From Chakrabartia godavariana (GTDB lineage: Bacteria; Pseudomonadota; Alphaproteobacteria; Sphingomonadales; Sphingomonadaceae), in contig RKSN01000002.1 in assembly GCA_005518185.1 (NCBI GenBank), positions 248,001 to 312,000 of the forward strand: a DNA stretch of 64,000 nt, given 5' to 3'. Shown here piece by piece: positions 1 through 9,001 of this stretch (position 1 is the stretch's first letter; each line of letters starts with the position of its first letter). The notes under the pieces are model-generated. The model ran no database searches. It worked only from the letters and a program-made list of their open reading frames with translations, and was not told the origin of the DNA. A program made the position numbers and the translations under genes.

Positions 1-266
1 GTCAGATCGGGATGCTGGGTAAAGCCGCTGGAATAGACGCGCCGCCACATGCTTTCGATATCGTGCGGGTCCTGCCCGGCCATATAGCGGGCGAACACAT
101 CCTCGATCATCTTGGCGACGAGGTGCGGCTCAAAGGGGACACAGTAGGCCTCCCCCACGCCCGAGACGCCGCCATCGGTCGTCAGCTTGACGAACACGAA
201 GTAGCGCCCGCCGAAATGCGGCGGCGGGTTGCCGACGACGAAGGTTTCAATATCGACGAGCTTCAT
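1..266 (-). CDS. Enolase-superfamily enzyme (mandelate racemase/muconate lactonizing type), N-terminal fragment
   Basis: The gene runs off the left edge, so only about 88 N-terminal residues are visible. They begin [13 protein letters not shown] and continue with a GVSGVGEAY-like strand and a DPHDIESMW segment. This is the usual N-terminal capping domain of mandelate racemase/muconate lactonizing enzymes and sugar-acid dehydratases, in which the catalytic barrel follows. The barrel with its metal ligands lies outside the window, so the substrate cannot be named. The ATG at 264-266 overlaps the TGA of the upstream aldehyde dehydrogenase (ATGA), which indicates translational coupling. With the aldehyde dehydrogenase, MFS transporter and TonB receptor upstream it suggests catabolism of a sugar acid or related compound (inference). 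Confidence 0.8.
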   Translation of the reverse strand, partial: MKLVDIETFVVGNPPPHFGGRYFVFVKLTTDGGVSGVGEAYCVPFEPHLVAKMIEDVFARYMAGQDPHDIESMWRRVYSSGFTQHPDL

Positions 267-1702
267 TTGGGATGGAATCCGTTGATGACCTTGATTTCAA
301 GGAAGTCGTGAAGGCCGAAAGCGCCCCATTCGCGGCCATTGCCCGACTGCTTGTACCCGCCAAAGGGGGAGCAATAATCCTGCCCGGCACCGTTCAGATA
401 GATGCTGCCGGCCCGCAATTTGCGCGCCACGCGACGGGCACGCGCGAGATCACCCGACTGGATATAGCCGGCAAGGCCATAGGGCGTATCGTTGGCGATC
501 CGGATGGCCTCGCCCTCATCTGTGAAGGGAATCATGACGAGCACCGGGCCGAAGATTTCCTCACGCGCGATGGTCATGTCATTGTGCACATCGGCAAAGA
601 TCGTCGGCTTCACATAAAAGCCGCGTTCAAAACCGTCGGCGCGACCCACGCCGCCCGCGACCAGCCGAGCGCCTTCATCGATACCGATCTGGATCAGGCG
701 CTGGATCTTGTCGAACTGCGCCTTGCTGACCACCGGGCCAAGATGCGGCCCCTTTTCCATCGGATCGCCGAGCGTGACCGATTGGGCGGTCTTTGCGGCA
801 ATCGCGACAGCCTCCTCATAGACAGAGGATTCCACCAGCATCCGCGTCGGCGCATTGCAGGACTGGCCCGTATTGCCGAAGCAATGGAGCACGCCGCGCG
901 TGACGGCGGCCTCCAGCCCTGAATCCGCAAACACGATATTGGCGGATTTGCCGCCCAGTTCCTGCGAGACCCGCTTCACCGTCTCAGCGGCCGATTTGGC
1001 GATCTGGATGCCCGCGCGCGTGGATCCGGTGAACGACACCATGTCGACTTCCGGGTGCCCCGTCAGGGCGTCGCCGATCATGGCGCCTGTGCCATGGATC
1101 ATGTTGAACACACCGGGCGGAAAGCCCGCTTCATCGACGAACTCGGCAAAAAGCTGCGCCGAGAGCGGGGACGCCTCGCTCGGCTTCAGGATCATCGTGC
1201 AACCGGCGAGGAGCGCAGGGCCAACCTTCGCCGCGATCTGGTTCATCGGCCAGTTCCACGGCGTGATGAGAACGCAGACGCCGACCGCTTCATAGGTCAG
1301 ATTGCCCGTCGTTCCGATCGGGCTGTCCCAATCCATGGCGTTGGCAGCCCGGATCGTTTCCTTGATGTGTCCGGGGCCGCATTCGGCCTGCGCATTGTAC
1401 GACAGGTCATAGGGTGCGCCCATCTCTGTCGAGATCGCGGCGACCATCTCGTCATAGCGCCGCTCAAAAACCGCAACCAGCTTTTCGGCAAGCGCGATCC
1501 GGTCTGCCAGCGGCGTTGCGGAATAGGCGTCAAAGGCGGCTCGGGCGGCGGCGACCGCCCGGTCAACGTCATCCGGGCCGCACAAGGCGAGCGTGGCGCA
1601 GACTTCCTCCGTCGCCGGATTGACCGCATCGAGCGTCGCCGTTGAGGTCAGCGGCGCAACCCACTGCCCGCCGATATAGGACTTGAGCGAACCCTCAAAC
1701 AT
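263..1702 (-). CDS. NAD(P)-dependent aldehyde dehydrogenase
   Basis: This 479-residue protein has the full aldehyde dehydrogenase fold and oxidises an aldehyde to the acid. Visible key residues are the PWNW motif (Asn150), FTGSTRAG of the cofactor site, catalytic Glu248 in QELGGKS, and nucleophile Cys282 in [10 protein letters not shown]. The frame stays open for 54 codons upstream, but that stretch is Arg/Ser-rich and unlike the family. [14 protein letters not shown] at 1702 is the usual N-terminus, so I use that start. It overlaps the 3' end of the MFS gene by 8 bases and the next gene by 4, so the genes are coupled. It resembles the group acting on small or aromatic aldehydes; the actual substrate is unknown. 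Confidence 0.9.
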   Translation of the reverse strand: MFEGSLKSYIGGQWVAPLTSTATLDAVNPATEEVCATLALCGPDDVDRAVAAARAAFDAYSATPLADRIALAEKLVAVFERRYDEMVAAISTEMGAPYDLSYNAQAECGPGHIKETIRAANAMDWDSPIGTTGNLTYEAVGVCVLITPWNWPMNQIAAKVGPALLAGCTMILKPSEASPLSAQLFAEFVDEAGFPPGVFNMIHGTGAMIGDALTGHPEVDMVSFTGSTRAGIQIAKSAAETVKRVSQELGGKSANIVFADSGLEAAVTRGVLHCFGNTGQSCNAPTRMLVESSVYEEAVAIAAKTAQSVTLGDPMEKGPHLGPVVSKAQFDKIQRLIQIGIDEGARLVAGGVGRADGFERGFYVKPTIFADVHNDMTIAREEIFGPVLVMIPFTDEGEAIRIANDTPYGLAGYIQSGDLARARRVARKLRAGSIYLNGAGQDYCSPFGGYKQSGNGREWGAFGLHDFLEIKVINGFHPK

Positions 1703-2993
1703 AACCGACCGCACGCTTCTGATCCTCGATGATATATTTGCCCGCGCGCCAATAATGCCAGGCGCACCACAGGCCGCTGGGGGCGAGAATGAGCTGCGCG
1801 AGGCGCAGCGACTCCGCATCAGCGCCCTGCGGTCCGGCGAAATAGTCGCTGAGACCGCCGACAATCGCGGGCGCGATGATCAGGTTGAGCACATTGGCGA
1901 TCAGCAGCGAAATGGCGATCGCCATCCCCCGCATCCGCGGTGCCGCAAGGTTCTGGCAAAGCGCCATTGCCGGGCCGATGTAGAAATAGATGGCGGGGAT
2001 GAAGAGCCACCACATCAGCTTCGCGACGGCCAGATCATAGGTGTAATAGGCGAGGAACGAAGGCACCGTGGCCACTGCCGTCACAACGGCGAGGAGCCGC
2101 GCAATGCGGCGCGGATTGGTGAAGCTGGGACGCGCGACGACATACGCCGTGACGAGCGAGGCCGCGATGCCGCCCACGAGGTAGATCTCCCCGAGCAGGC
2201 TGCCGGCCGCGCCCTCATCCATGCCGTAGGTGCGCTGGATGAAAAGCGGCGTGAACCACATCAGGCCCCAGCCCCAGAAGGCGGACAGGCCCGCCCCGAG
2301 CATCCCGTGGACCGCAGCCTTCTGCGACCAGAGGAAGCGCACGGTTTCCATCACGCTCGGCGCCTTTTCCTCGACGACGGCGTCAAGGCGACCGCGCTTT
2401 GGCTCCTTGATGGTGACCATGATGAGGATGGCGAGGAGAATGCCCGGAATTCCGAGAACGAAAAAGGCCGAGTGCCAGCCATAGAGGTTGGACACATAGC
2501 CTGCGATGTCCGAGCCAAGCCACGCGCCAATCGGTGCACCCAGCGCGAAAATAGTCATCGCCATCGATCGCCGGTCGGCCGGGAAGTAATCGGCGATGAT
2601 CGAATTGCAGGCGGGCGTACCGCCGGCCTCGCCAACCCCCACGCCAACGCGCGCGAGAAGCAGATCGATATACCCCCGCGTGAAGCCGGTCAGCGCCGTC
2701 ATCAGCGACCAGACCGCGACTGAGGCTGCCAGAAGATTGCGGCGGTTGGTCCGGTCACACAGCCAGGACAGCGGAATGCCCATGGTGACGTAGAACAGCG
2801 CGAGAGGGATGCCGAGCGAGGCGGCGCCCGTGTCACTGAGGTTCAGATCCTTGCTGATGGGCCCGAGCAGGGTCGACAGGACATATCGGTCCGCAATGCT
2901 GATCGTATAGACCAGCATCATGACGAACAGCACGTACCAACGTTGTCCTAAGGTCGCCACTTCATCGGCTACCACCGGTGCTTTCGTCGCCAT
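1695..2993 (-). CDS. MFS transporter
   Basis: This is an inner-membrane permease of about 432 residues with around 12 hydrophobic segments. The loop between helices 2 and 3 (LCDRTNRR) and the VGEAGGTPAC and FFPADRRS-like segment match the anion-symporter and Spinster-like branch of the major facilitator superfamily, which often carries organic acids. A GTG at 3006-3008 would overlap the upstream stop, but the ATG at 2993 lies five bases after a strong GAGGGGGAG ribosome-binding site, so I chose it. The gene sits between a sulfotransferase and an aldehyde dehydrogenase. It probably imports the compound that the downstream enzymes degrade, though this is inferred only from context. Confidence 0.88.
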   Translation of the reverse strand: MATKAPVVADEVATLGQRWYVLFVMMLVYTISIADRYVLSTLLGPISKDLNLSDTGAASLGIPLALFYVTMGIPLSWLCDRTNRRNLLAASVAVWSLMTALTGFTRGYIDLLLARVGVGVGEAGGTPACNSIIADYFPADRRSMAMTIFALGAPIGAWLGSDIAGYVSNLYGWHSAFFVLGIPGILLAILIMVTIKEPKRGRLDAVVEEKAPSVMETVRFLWSQKAAVHGMLGAGLSAFWGWGLMWFTPLFIQRTYGMDEGAAGSLLGEIYLVGGIAASLVTAYVVARPSFTNPRRIARLLAVVTAVATVPSFLAYYTYDLAVAKLMWWLFIPAIYFYIGPAMALCQNLAAPRMRGMAIAISLLIANVLNLIIAPAIVGGLSDYFAGPQGADAESLRLAQLILAPSGLWCAWHYWRAGKYIIEDQKRAVGYV

Positions 2994-3004
2994 CTCGCTC
3001 CCCC

Positions 3005-5011
3005 TCACAATTTGACCAGTTCAGGCCCCAAAACCTTCCGCAGCGGATCGAGATAGGGGGAGAAATTCTCCCACTGGTCCACCCCGCTTTTGAAAATCGG
3101 CTGACGCACCTGTTCCGAACTGGCCGTGCGCACGGCACGTTCGGTCTGGTGGAAATTGATGCACGCCTCCTCAAAGGGAAGGCCGCAGAAATCGAGCAGA
3201 CGACGGACCTGTGTCTCCAGATCCTCGACCACCTCTTCATAGCGGACGCGCAGAACCTTGCCCGGCAGGACGGCGTCCCAATGGTCCATCAGCGCGACAT
3301 AGTCGCGGTAATAGCGGCCCACCTCTTCCAGACCGTAGGTAAACTCCTGCCCTTCGGCAAAGAGCTGCTTGAAGCCGGAGAAGCAGCACCCCATCGCGCT
3401 GCGGCGGGCATCGATGATCTTGGCGTTGGGCAGGATCGCGTGGATCAGGCCGATATGCCGGAAATTGTTCGGCATTTTGTCGATGAAGAAAGGCGTGCCC
3501 TTCTTCCGGTAGATGCGCGTGTCACGGATATAGTCCTCGCCAAACCCGGTCAGCTCCTCATGCGTCAGCTCGCTGAGATTGGCGGGATATTCGGGTTCTT
3601 CATTGCGCATCCGGCGATGGTCGAGCCGGTGTGAGAGCGCAAGGATGTTGGGCAGTTCCATCGTGCCTTCGACCTGGGTGTGCGAGGCGAGGATCTGTTC
3701 GAGCAGCGTCGACCCCGCGCGGGGCAGCCCGACGATGAAGATCGGGTCAGGCGCCGTGCACCCGGCCCCTTCAAATCGCGCCAGCATGTCGGCTGTCACA
3801 TGATCGCGCTGCCGCTGCATTTCGTCTTCAAGGCGCTGGGGATCATATTTCAGCTCCTCGCGCTTCAGCCGGTTGCCGCGCTCATAATAGTCGAAGGACT
3901 CGCCATAGGATGTGCGGTCTTCCAGCGCTTTGCCGAGCGCGAAACAGAGGTGATAGCGGTCGGCCAGCGCGATGTTCGACATCGCCTCCTGCTCCCGCAT
4001 CTGGTGGAGTTCATCGTCGGTGAAGCGATAGGTCTTGAGGTTGGCAAGGCTCCAGAACGCATCGCCGCAATCGGGACGGACACGGTAGGCCTGCCGGTAG
4101 GCGGCGACCGCCTCGTCCTGACGGCCGACGGTCTTGAGCGCATGGCCATAGGTCAGGTTGATGCCCGGATTGTTCGGCATCGCCTCCAGCAGCGACTTGT
4201 AGGTGTCCATCGCCTCGTCGAAATTGCCCACCGCCAGATTTTCATTGGCGTAAAGCATCTCGAATTCGGGATTGCCCGGCTCCTTGGCGCGCAGCTCCTT
4301 GGCCTCGGCCAGGGCCTGTTCGAATTTCTGGCGCTTTCGCAGCACCTTGGCATAGTCATACTGGGCGCTGACATTGTCTGGCTCCAGAATTTTTGCGGAT
4401 TCCAAGAGAAACTCCGCATCGTCATAGGCGTTGAAGCGCAGGCCGATTTCCGCAAGCAGCCGCATCCCTTCGACATGGTGCCCCTCACGCTGCAGGAAGG
4501 CGCGGCAGATCGTCTCGGCCTTGGTGAGCTTGCCTTCCTGGATCAGGCTGGCGACGCTCTGAAGCGGCGCGGGCAGATTTGAGAGATAGACGAACTGCGC
4601 CTCGGCAAATTCGGCTTGTGCTGTGCGGCCCGCCCGACGGTGCAGCTCCGCGAGCATCCGCCAGCTTGCGGCCAAGGCGCCATTGTGGGTGACGGCCGCC
4701 TGATAGGCGCCAAACGCATCCTCGGGCCGCCCCAGATCGCGCAGGCAATGCCCCCGCTCCTGCCAGGCGCGTCCATAGCTGGGCGCCTGTGCGACGAGCT
4801 GGTCAAGCGTGCGGAGCGCCGCTTCGGCATCCTTGCCGAAACGCTGTGCGACCGCGAGTGTGTAAAGGGCTTCGCCATGCTGTGCATGGTCGCGAAGAAT
4901 GTCCTCACAGGCGGCAATCGCCTCTGCAAAACGCCCATTCTTCAGGAATTCACGTGCCGAGCGCAGTCCCTCTTCCGGACTTGCTACCTCAATCGGCATC
5001 TGCATTGCCAT
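3005..5011 (-). CDS. TPR-containing sulfotransferase
   Basis: This 668-residue protein has two parts. Residues about 17-325 are tetratricopeptide repeats. From about residue 423 a sulfotransferase domain begins with the PAPS-binding loop PIFIVGLPRAGSTLLEQIL, followed near residue 530 by a 3'-phosphate-binding segment (KIIDARRSAMGCC). The end carries a QPIFKSGVDQWENF motif typical of this TPR-sulfotransferase group. Such enzymes move sulfate from PAPS to hydroxyl or tyrosyl acceptors, but no acceptor is known for this group. The start at 5011 follows a GGAGGAAAG ribosome-binding site. The gene lies directly downstream of a TonB receptor and 11 bases before the MFS gene. I have seen this pairing with TonB receptors in sphingomonads, but its meaning is unclear. 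Confidence 0.88.
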   Translation of the reverse strand: MAMQMPIEVASPEEGLRSAREFLKNGRFAEAIAACEDILRDHAQHGEALYTLAVAQRFGKDAEAALRTLDQLVAQAPSYGRAWQERGHCLRDLGRPEDAFGAYQAAVTHNGALAASWRMLAELHRRAGRTAQAEFAEAQFVYLSNLPAPLQSVASLIQEGKLTKAETICRAFLQREGHHVEGMRLLAEIGLRFNAYDDAEFLLESAKILEPDNVSAQYDYAKVLRKRQKFEQALAEAKELRAKEPGNPEFEMLYANENLAVGNFDEAMDTYKSLLEAMPNNPGINLTYGHALKTVGRQDEAVAAYRQAYRVRPDCGDAFWSLANLKTYRFTDDELHQMREQEAMSNIALADRYHLCFALGKALEDRTSYGESFDYYERGNRLKREELKYDPQRLEDEMQRQRDHVTADMLARFEGAGCTAPDPIFIVGLPRAGSTLLEQILASHTQVEGTMELPNILALSHRLDHRRMRNEEPEYPANLSELTHEELTGFGEDYIRDTRIYRKKGTPFFIDKMPNNFRHIGLIHAILPNAKIIDARRSAMGCCFSGFKQLFAEGQEFTYGLEEVGRYYRDYVALMDHWDAVLPGKVLRVRYEEVVEDLETQVRRLLDFCGLPFEEACINFHQTERAVRTASSEQVRQPIFKSGVDQWENFSPYLDPLRKVLGPELVKL

Positions 5012-5091
5012 CTTTCCTCCACAGGACCATCAGCCGTTTTGCCGAACTTGGTCCAGAACAGGCATTGTCCGCAACGCAAATAAAGCGGCAC

Positions 5092-5119
5092 GGGCGCTCC
5101 GGTCTTCACCGGAGCGCCC
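5092..5119 (-). terminator. Strong hairpin after the TonB receptor gene
   Basis: There is an 11-bp perfect stem (GGGCGCTCCGG with its complement) and a 6-base loop. It lies 13 bases beyond the receptor stop codon and before the sulfotransferase ribosome-binding site. No uridine run follows in the minus direction. It may therefore act as a partial terminator or an RNA-stabilising element that uncouples receptor level from the downstream operon, rather than as a full terminator. Confidence 0.45.
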
Positions 5120-5132
5120 GCCCCTCATCAGG

Positions 5133-7838
5133 TCAGATCTTGTACGAGAAGCGCAGGCCCAGCGTGCGGGGACGCGAGGTGGTGACGCGAAGTTCACCAT
5201 CATTGCCGCTCTTGTACAGTTCCGGACGCTCGTCGGTCAGGTTGTCACCGAACACTTCGATCCGCCATTCGTCACGCGAGACGCCGAAGGACGCACCGAC
5301 CGTGTTGTAGGCGGCGAGCTTCTGCGCACCCGGGATCGGCGCAATCACGTCGCCCGGACGAACCAGAACGCCGTTATACGTCACCGGGATCGCCGGGGCA
5401 TAGCCGAGCGTCGGGTTCGATGACTGATAACGGATGTCGACGTTGTCGATCACGTCCGAGATGCTCTTGCCCACATGGTGGAAGGCCACCGAAGCGAACG
5501 GACGCAGACCCGACGACAGTTCCTTTTCCCAGTTCAGACGTGCGTTGAACTGGAACTTGGGGCTGAGCGCCAGCGGTCCGCCAAGCGGACGAAGCACGGT
5601 CGTGTTCTTCCGGTACTTCCGCATTTCCGAGTCATTGAAGGAGAACGCGCTGTTGAGCGTGAATTCCTGCGTGGCGCGCCACGTGATGTCGCCTTCAATG
5701 CCCTTGATGCGTGCATCAAGCAGGTTCGTCGTGAACGTCTGGTTGGAGATGTTCTGGTCGAACACGGTGATCTGGATGTTCTTCCAGTCAATCATGTAGG
5801 CTGCGAGGTTCAGCTGCACCCTGCGGTCAAACAGACCGAACTTGCCGCCGATTTCGTAGTTCTTGACCTTGTCAGGAACATACTGACCCAGACGGGCAAA
5901 GTCGGCTGCCGTCGGGCAGATCGCGCTGCCGATGCGGCACGGACGACGGTTGAAGCCGCCCGGACGGAAGCCGTCCGAATAGGTCGCATAAACGAGCGAC
6001 GTATCGTCGAGCTTGTAGGTCAGGTTCGCCTTCTTGAGCACACCGGTATATTTCGCGGGCGAAATGCCGGCATACAGCTGGTTCAGGTTGGCGCTGACAC
6101 CGTAGTACTGCGGCGGCGTTGCGGCCGGCGAGTAGGTGCCCGTGGCAGCGTTGTAGATACCACGCCCGCCGGTTGCGAAGCTGCCGTTCGAGGAGCCGTT
6201 GATCGACGCCTTTTCGTTATAATAACGAAGGCCGCCCGTGACCGTCAGCTTTTCCGGAACGATGTCGAACGATGCTTCACCATAAGCCGCGAACTGCTTG
6301 TCGCGACGCTGGATGTCGTTGAAGAAGCCGACCTGAAGGTCGCGCACGCTCGGATCATAGGGATTGGTGACCGGGTTGGCCGCACGGCGGTAGATGAAGC
6401 CGGCATTGGGCTGCAGGTACGACCAGTCGGTGTTATCCTTCAGCTTGTTGTCGTCATAGAACAGGCCAAACGTACCGCGGATGCGCTCATCCGCCGGCGT
6501 CGTGACGCGGAATTCCTGCGTCAGGCGATCGGTCTTGTTGCGGACCTTGTAGCTCTTGTTCGGCGTGTAGCAGGTGTTGCCGATGTTGCCGTTGTACGCT
6601 GCGGTGTAATACACGCCGCGATCGCACTCATAATACGGCAGATACAGGCCGATGTTCGAATAGCCTGCATAGTCGGCGACCTGCGTCGCACGGTGCTTCA
6701 GGAACGACCCGGTGTAGACGAGATCGAGGAAGCCGAGGCGGCCGTTGATCGTGAGGGTCGACAGATTGACCTTGTCACGCAGCGTGTTGTCACCAAACTT
6801 CGTGACCTTGAGGTCACCCACGTCGGGCTCATAGTCGAACACGCCGTCGGTATCCAGTTCCTGACGCAGATGCATCAGGTCCAGCGACCAGTCGTCGCTG
6901 ATGTTCCACGTCAGGGCAATACGACCGCCGCGATAGGTCGCGTCGTTGTAATTGTCCTGGACGTATTTGTCGTTGTTGATGATCTGACGCGTCGGCGCAC
7001 GATAGCCCGAACCCGTGCAGTTCGCGACAGCCGTCGTTGCCGTCGCCTGGCACGACTGGATCGCGCGCATCACCAAAAGCGGGTTGCCCGTGGGGAGCTT
7101 GCCCGCTTCGCCGACATGGCCGTTGAAAGGCATCTGGAAGGTGGCTGCGACGTTGTCGATATAGCCGCCCTGACGGTCGGAATAGACAACCGCGCGCACC
7201 GCCAGCTTGTCCTTGATGATCGGCACGTTGATGAACGCGTCACCCGCGACGCTTTCCTTGCCGCCCTTGGTGAAGGCGTAGCTGGCATTGAAGCCGGCAT
7301 GGAAGGCAGAGGGATCAGCCTTGTTGGTGATATAACGGACGGCACCGCCCATGGCGCTCGCGCCGAACAGCGTACCCTGCGGACCTGCGAGCACTTCTAC
7401 GCGCTGAAGGTCGACCGTGTACAGGTCAAGGTTGCGACCCACGAGCGAGGCCGGGGCATCGTTCACGTAGAGGGCGACGGTCGGCTGTGCACCAGCGGTG
7501 CCCGCAATCTGAAGGCCCGGAGAATCCGTCGACAGGCCGCGGATGAAGATCGACGAAGCACCCGGACCGCGCGACGCGGCACGCACGTTTGGCAGATACT
7601 CGATCAGCTTGTCGAACTTCGTGATGTTGAGGTCGGCGAGCGAGTCACCGCTCAGCGCCTGGATCGCAAGGGGGATCTTGTTGAGCGACTCTTCGCGCCG
7701 CGTTGCCGTGACGACGATGTCAGCGACGCTGCCGTCATCTCTCGAAGCTGAGCTTTCCTGCGCGATAGCGGGGGCACTTCCAGCCCCGAATGCTGCGAGC
7801 ACGAGCGCAGCAGACGACATCTTCAACGTTGTCTTCAA
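5133..7838 (-). CDS. TonB-dependent outer-membrane receptor
   Basis: This is an outer-membrane beta-barrel of about 901 residues for energised uptake of a large or scarce substrate. It has a signal peptide (KTTLKMSSAALVLAAFGAG, cleavage near PAIAQE). A TonB-box-like segment DIVVTATRREESLNKIP follows, then a plug domain over about 150 residues. The C-terminus ends in an aromatic pattern, LGLRFSYKI. I prefer a TTG start at 7836-7838 because a GGGGAG ribosome-binding site lies just upstream and it gives a normal signal peptide; a longer frame from 7877 has an atypical N-terminus. Its 901 residues and Tyr/Asn-rich loops fit the sphingomonad receptors for plant or aromatic compounds. The substrate is unknown. 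Confidence 0.93.
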   Translation of the reverse strand: MKTTLKMSSAALVLAAFGAGSAPAIAQESSASRDDGSVADIVVTATRREESLNKIPLAIQALSGDSLADLNITKFDKLIEYLPNVRAASRGPGASSIFIRGLSTDSPGLQIAGTAGAQPTVALYVNDAPASLVGRNLDLYTVDLQRVEVLAGPQGTLFGASAMGGAVRYITNKADPSAFHAGFNASYAFTKGGKESVAGDAFINVPIIKDKLAVRAVVYSDRQGGYIDNVAATFQMPFNGHVGEAGKLPTGNPLLVMRAIQSCQATATTAVANCTGSGYRAPTRQIINNDKYVQDNYNDATYRGGRIALTWNISDDWSLDLMHLRQELDTDGVFDYEPDVGDLKVTKFGDNTLRDKVNLSTLTINGRLGFLDLVYTGSFLKHRATQVADYAGYSNIGLYLPYYECDRGVYYTAAYNGNIGNTCYTPNKSYKVRNKTDRLTQEFRVTTPADERIRGTFGLFYDDNKLKDNTDWSYLQPNAGFIYRRAANPVTNPYDPSVRDLQVGFFNDIQRRDKQFAAYGEASFDIVPEKLTVTGGLRYYNEKASINGSSNGSFATGGRGIYNAATGTYSPAATPPQYYGVSANLNQLYAGISPAKYTGVLKKANLTYKLDDTSLVYATYSDGFRPGGFNRRPCRIGSAICPTAADFARLGQYVPDKVKNYEIGGKFGLFDRRVQLNLAAYMIDWKNIQITVFDQNISNQTFTTNLLDARIKGIEGDITWRATQEFTLNSAFSFNDSEMRKYRKNTTVLRPLGGPLALSPKFQFNARLNWEKELSSGLRPFASVAFHHVGKSISDVIDNVDIRYQSSNPTLGYAPAIPVTYNGVLVRPGDVIAPIPGAQKLAAYNTVGASFGVSRDEWRIEVFGDNLTDERPELYKSGNDGELRVTTSRPRTLGLRFSYKI

Positions 7839-7913
7839 AGTTTTTCTCCCCAATCGTTTTTCGTGATCCCCCGCCAAACTGGCAGAAATCCATTTTTCAA
7901 ATTTATGTCACAC

Positions 7914-7926
7914 GGTGGATTCCACC
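7914..7926. promoter_or_regulatory. Perfect 13-base palindrome upstream of the TonB receptor
   Basis: GGTGGATTCCACC is a perfect dyad about 76 bases upstream of the receptor start. It lies in the 258-base divergent region between the receptor and purU, and the surrounding sequence is AT-rich and promoter-like. Its placement suggests an operator for a local repressor or activator of the catabolic unit. No regulator in the window can be assigned to it, and a palindrome this short can arise by chance. Confidence 0.3.
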
Positions 7927-8096
7927 CATGCAAGCCACAAATGAGAAATTTTTTTGCTCCGGTAAATTAAAATACGCAGCAAATCACAACTTCTACATCC
8001 CCCGATTAGAACGGCTTATGCAGGCCCGCGCCAATTGGAAAACCCTCTTTCTCGCGGCAAGGCGCAAAAAAATAGCACATTTGATGGGGGGATATC

Positions 8097-8954
8097 GTGA
8101 AACAAGCTGCCGACTACGCGCTGCTGATCGCCAGCGAGGACCGCAAGGGGATCGTCGCGGCCGTCGCAAACTCCATTGTGAGCCAGGACTGCAACATCGT
8201 TGAAAGCGCGCAATTCCGAGATTGCGACAGCAACCGCTTCTTCATGCGCGTTGCCATATCCTGTCCGGATGCCATGACTGTGGAACGCTTCACAGAGGCG
8301 TTCACGCCGGTCGCGACCGCATTCCAGCTCGACTGGAGCATCCAGAATCTCCGGCGCAAAATCCGCGCGATGATCATGATGAGCCAGGGTGGCCATTGCC
8401 TCAACGACCTGCTCTACCGGACCTCGACCAAACGGCTGCCCATCGATGTGACGAGCGTGGTGTCCAATCACACGACGTGGCAGCGCCGCGTAGAGCATGA
8501 GGGGCTCCCCTTCCACCACCTGCCCGTCACGCCCGAAAACAAGGACGAACAGGAAAAACGGCTGCTGCAACTGGTGGAGGACGAACAGGTCGATCTCATC
8601 ATCCTAGCCCGATACATGCAGATCCTGTCCGACAAGCTCTGCCAGAAGCTGGATGGCCGTGTGATCAACATCCACCACAGCTTCCTGCCCGGGTTCAAGG
8701 GCGCCAAGCCCTATCACCGCGCCCATGAGCGCGGCGTCAAAATGGTCGGCGCCACCGCGCATTATGTGACGGCAGACCTGGATGAGGGGCCGATCATCAC
8801 GCAGGACGTATCGATCGTCGACCATTCGGACAGTGTGGAAGACCTGATCGCACAGGGGCAGGACACCGAAAGCCGCGTCCTTGCCCGCGCCGTAAAGCTC
8901 CACAGCGAACATCGCGTGATGCTGAACGGCAACCGGACCGTCATCTTCAAATAG
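8097..8954 (+). CDS. purU: Formyltetrahydrofolate deformylase
   Basis: The product (285 residues) hydrolyses 10-formyltetrahydrofolate to tetrahydrofolate and formate, balancing the one-carbon pool and supplying formate. Residues about 5-85 form an ACT regulatory domain (LLIASEDRKGIVAAV). The formyltransferase fold follows from about residue 88. Its catalytic signature is visible as NIHHSFLPGFKGAKPYHRA and ATAHYVTADLDEGPII, which carry the conserved Asn, His and Asp. Translation starts at a GTG (8097) behind a GGGGGGA ribosome-binding site. The gene stands alone, divergent from the TonB receptor and convergent with the LysR gene. Confidence 0.95.
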   Translation: MKQAADYALLIASEDRKGIVAAVANSIVSQDCNIVESAQFRDCDSNRFFMRVAISCPDAMTVERFTEAFTPVATAFQLDWSIQNLRRKIRAMIMMSQGGHCLNDLLYRTSTKRLPIDVTSVVSNHTTWQRRVEHEGLPFHHLPVTPENKDEQEKRLLQLVEDEQVDLIILARYMQILSDKLCQKLDGRVINIHHSFLPGFKGAKPYHRAHERGVKMVGATAHYVTADLDEGPIITQDVSIVDHSDSVEDLIAQGQDTESRVLARAVKLHSEHRVMLNGNRTVIFK

Positions 8955-9001
8955 GCGCGCGCGGGTGGCGATGCGCCACCCCGCCCTGCACCTGCCGTTG
9001 C

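Noticed and set aside
1703-1864. N-terminal extension of 54 codons on the aldehyde dehydrogenase
   Set aside because: The extension overlaps the MFS gene and reads as an Arg/Ser-rich shadow. The family N-terminus begins at MFEGSLKSY.
5475-7751. Long open frame (758 codons) on the plus strand opposite the TonB receptor gene
   Set aside because: The opposite strand encodes a full receptor with signal peptide, plug and barrel. The antisense translation has no recognisable domain and is a typical shadow in GC-rich DNA.
8961-8981. Hairpin GGGTGGCG/CGCCACCC between purU and the LysR gene
   Set aside because: The stem is only 8 bp and there is no T-run on either side. It may aid termination but I cannot support it as a terminator.
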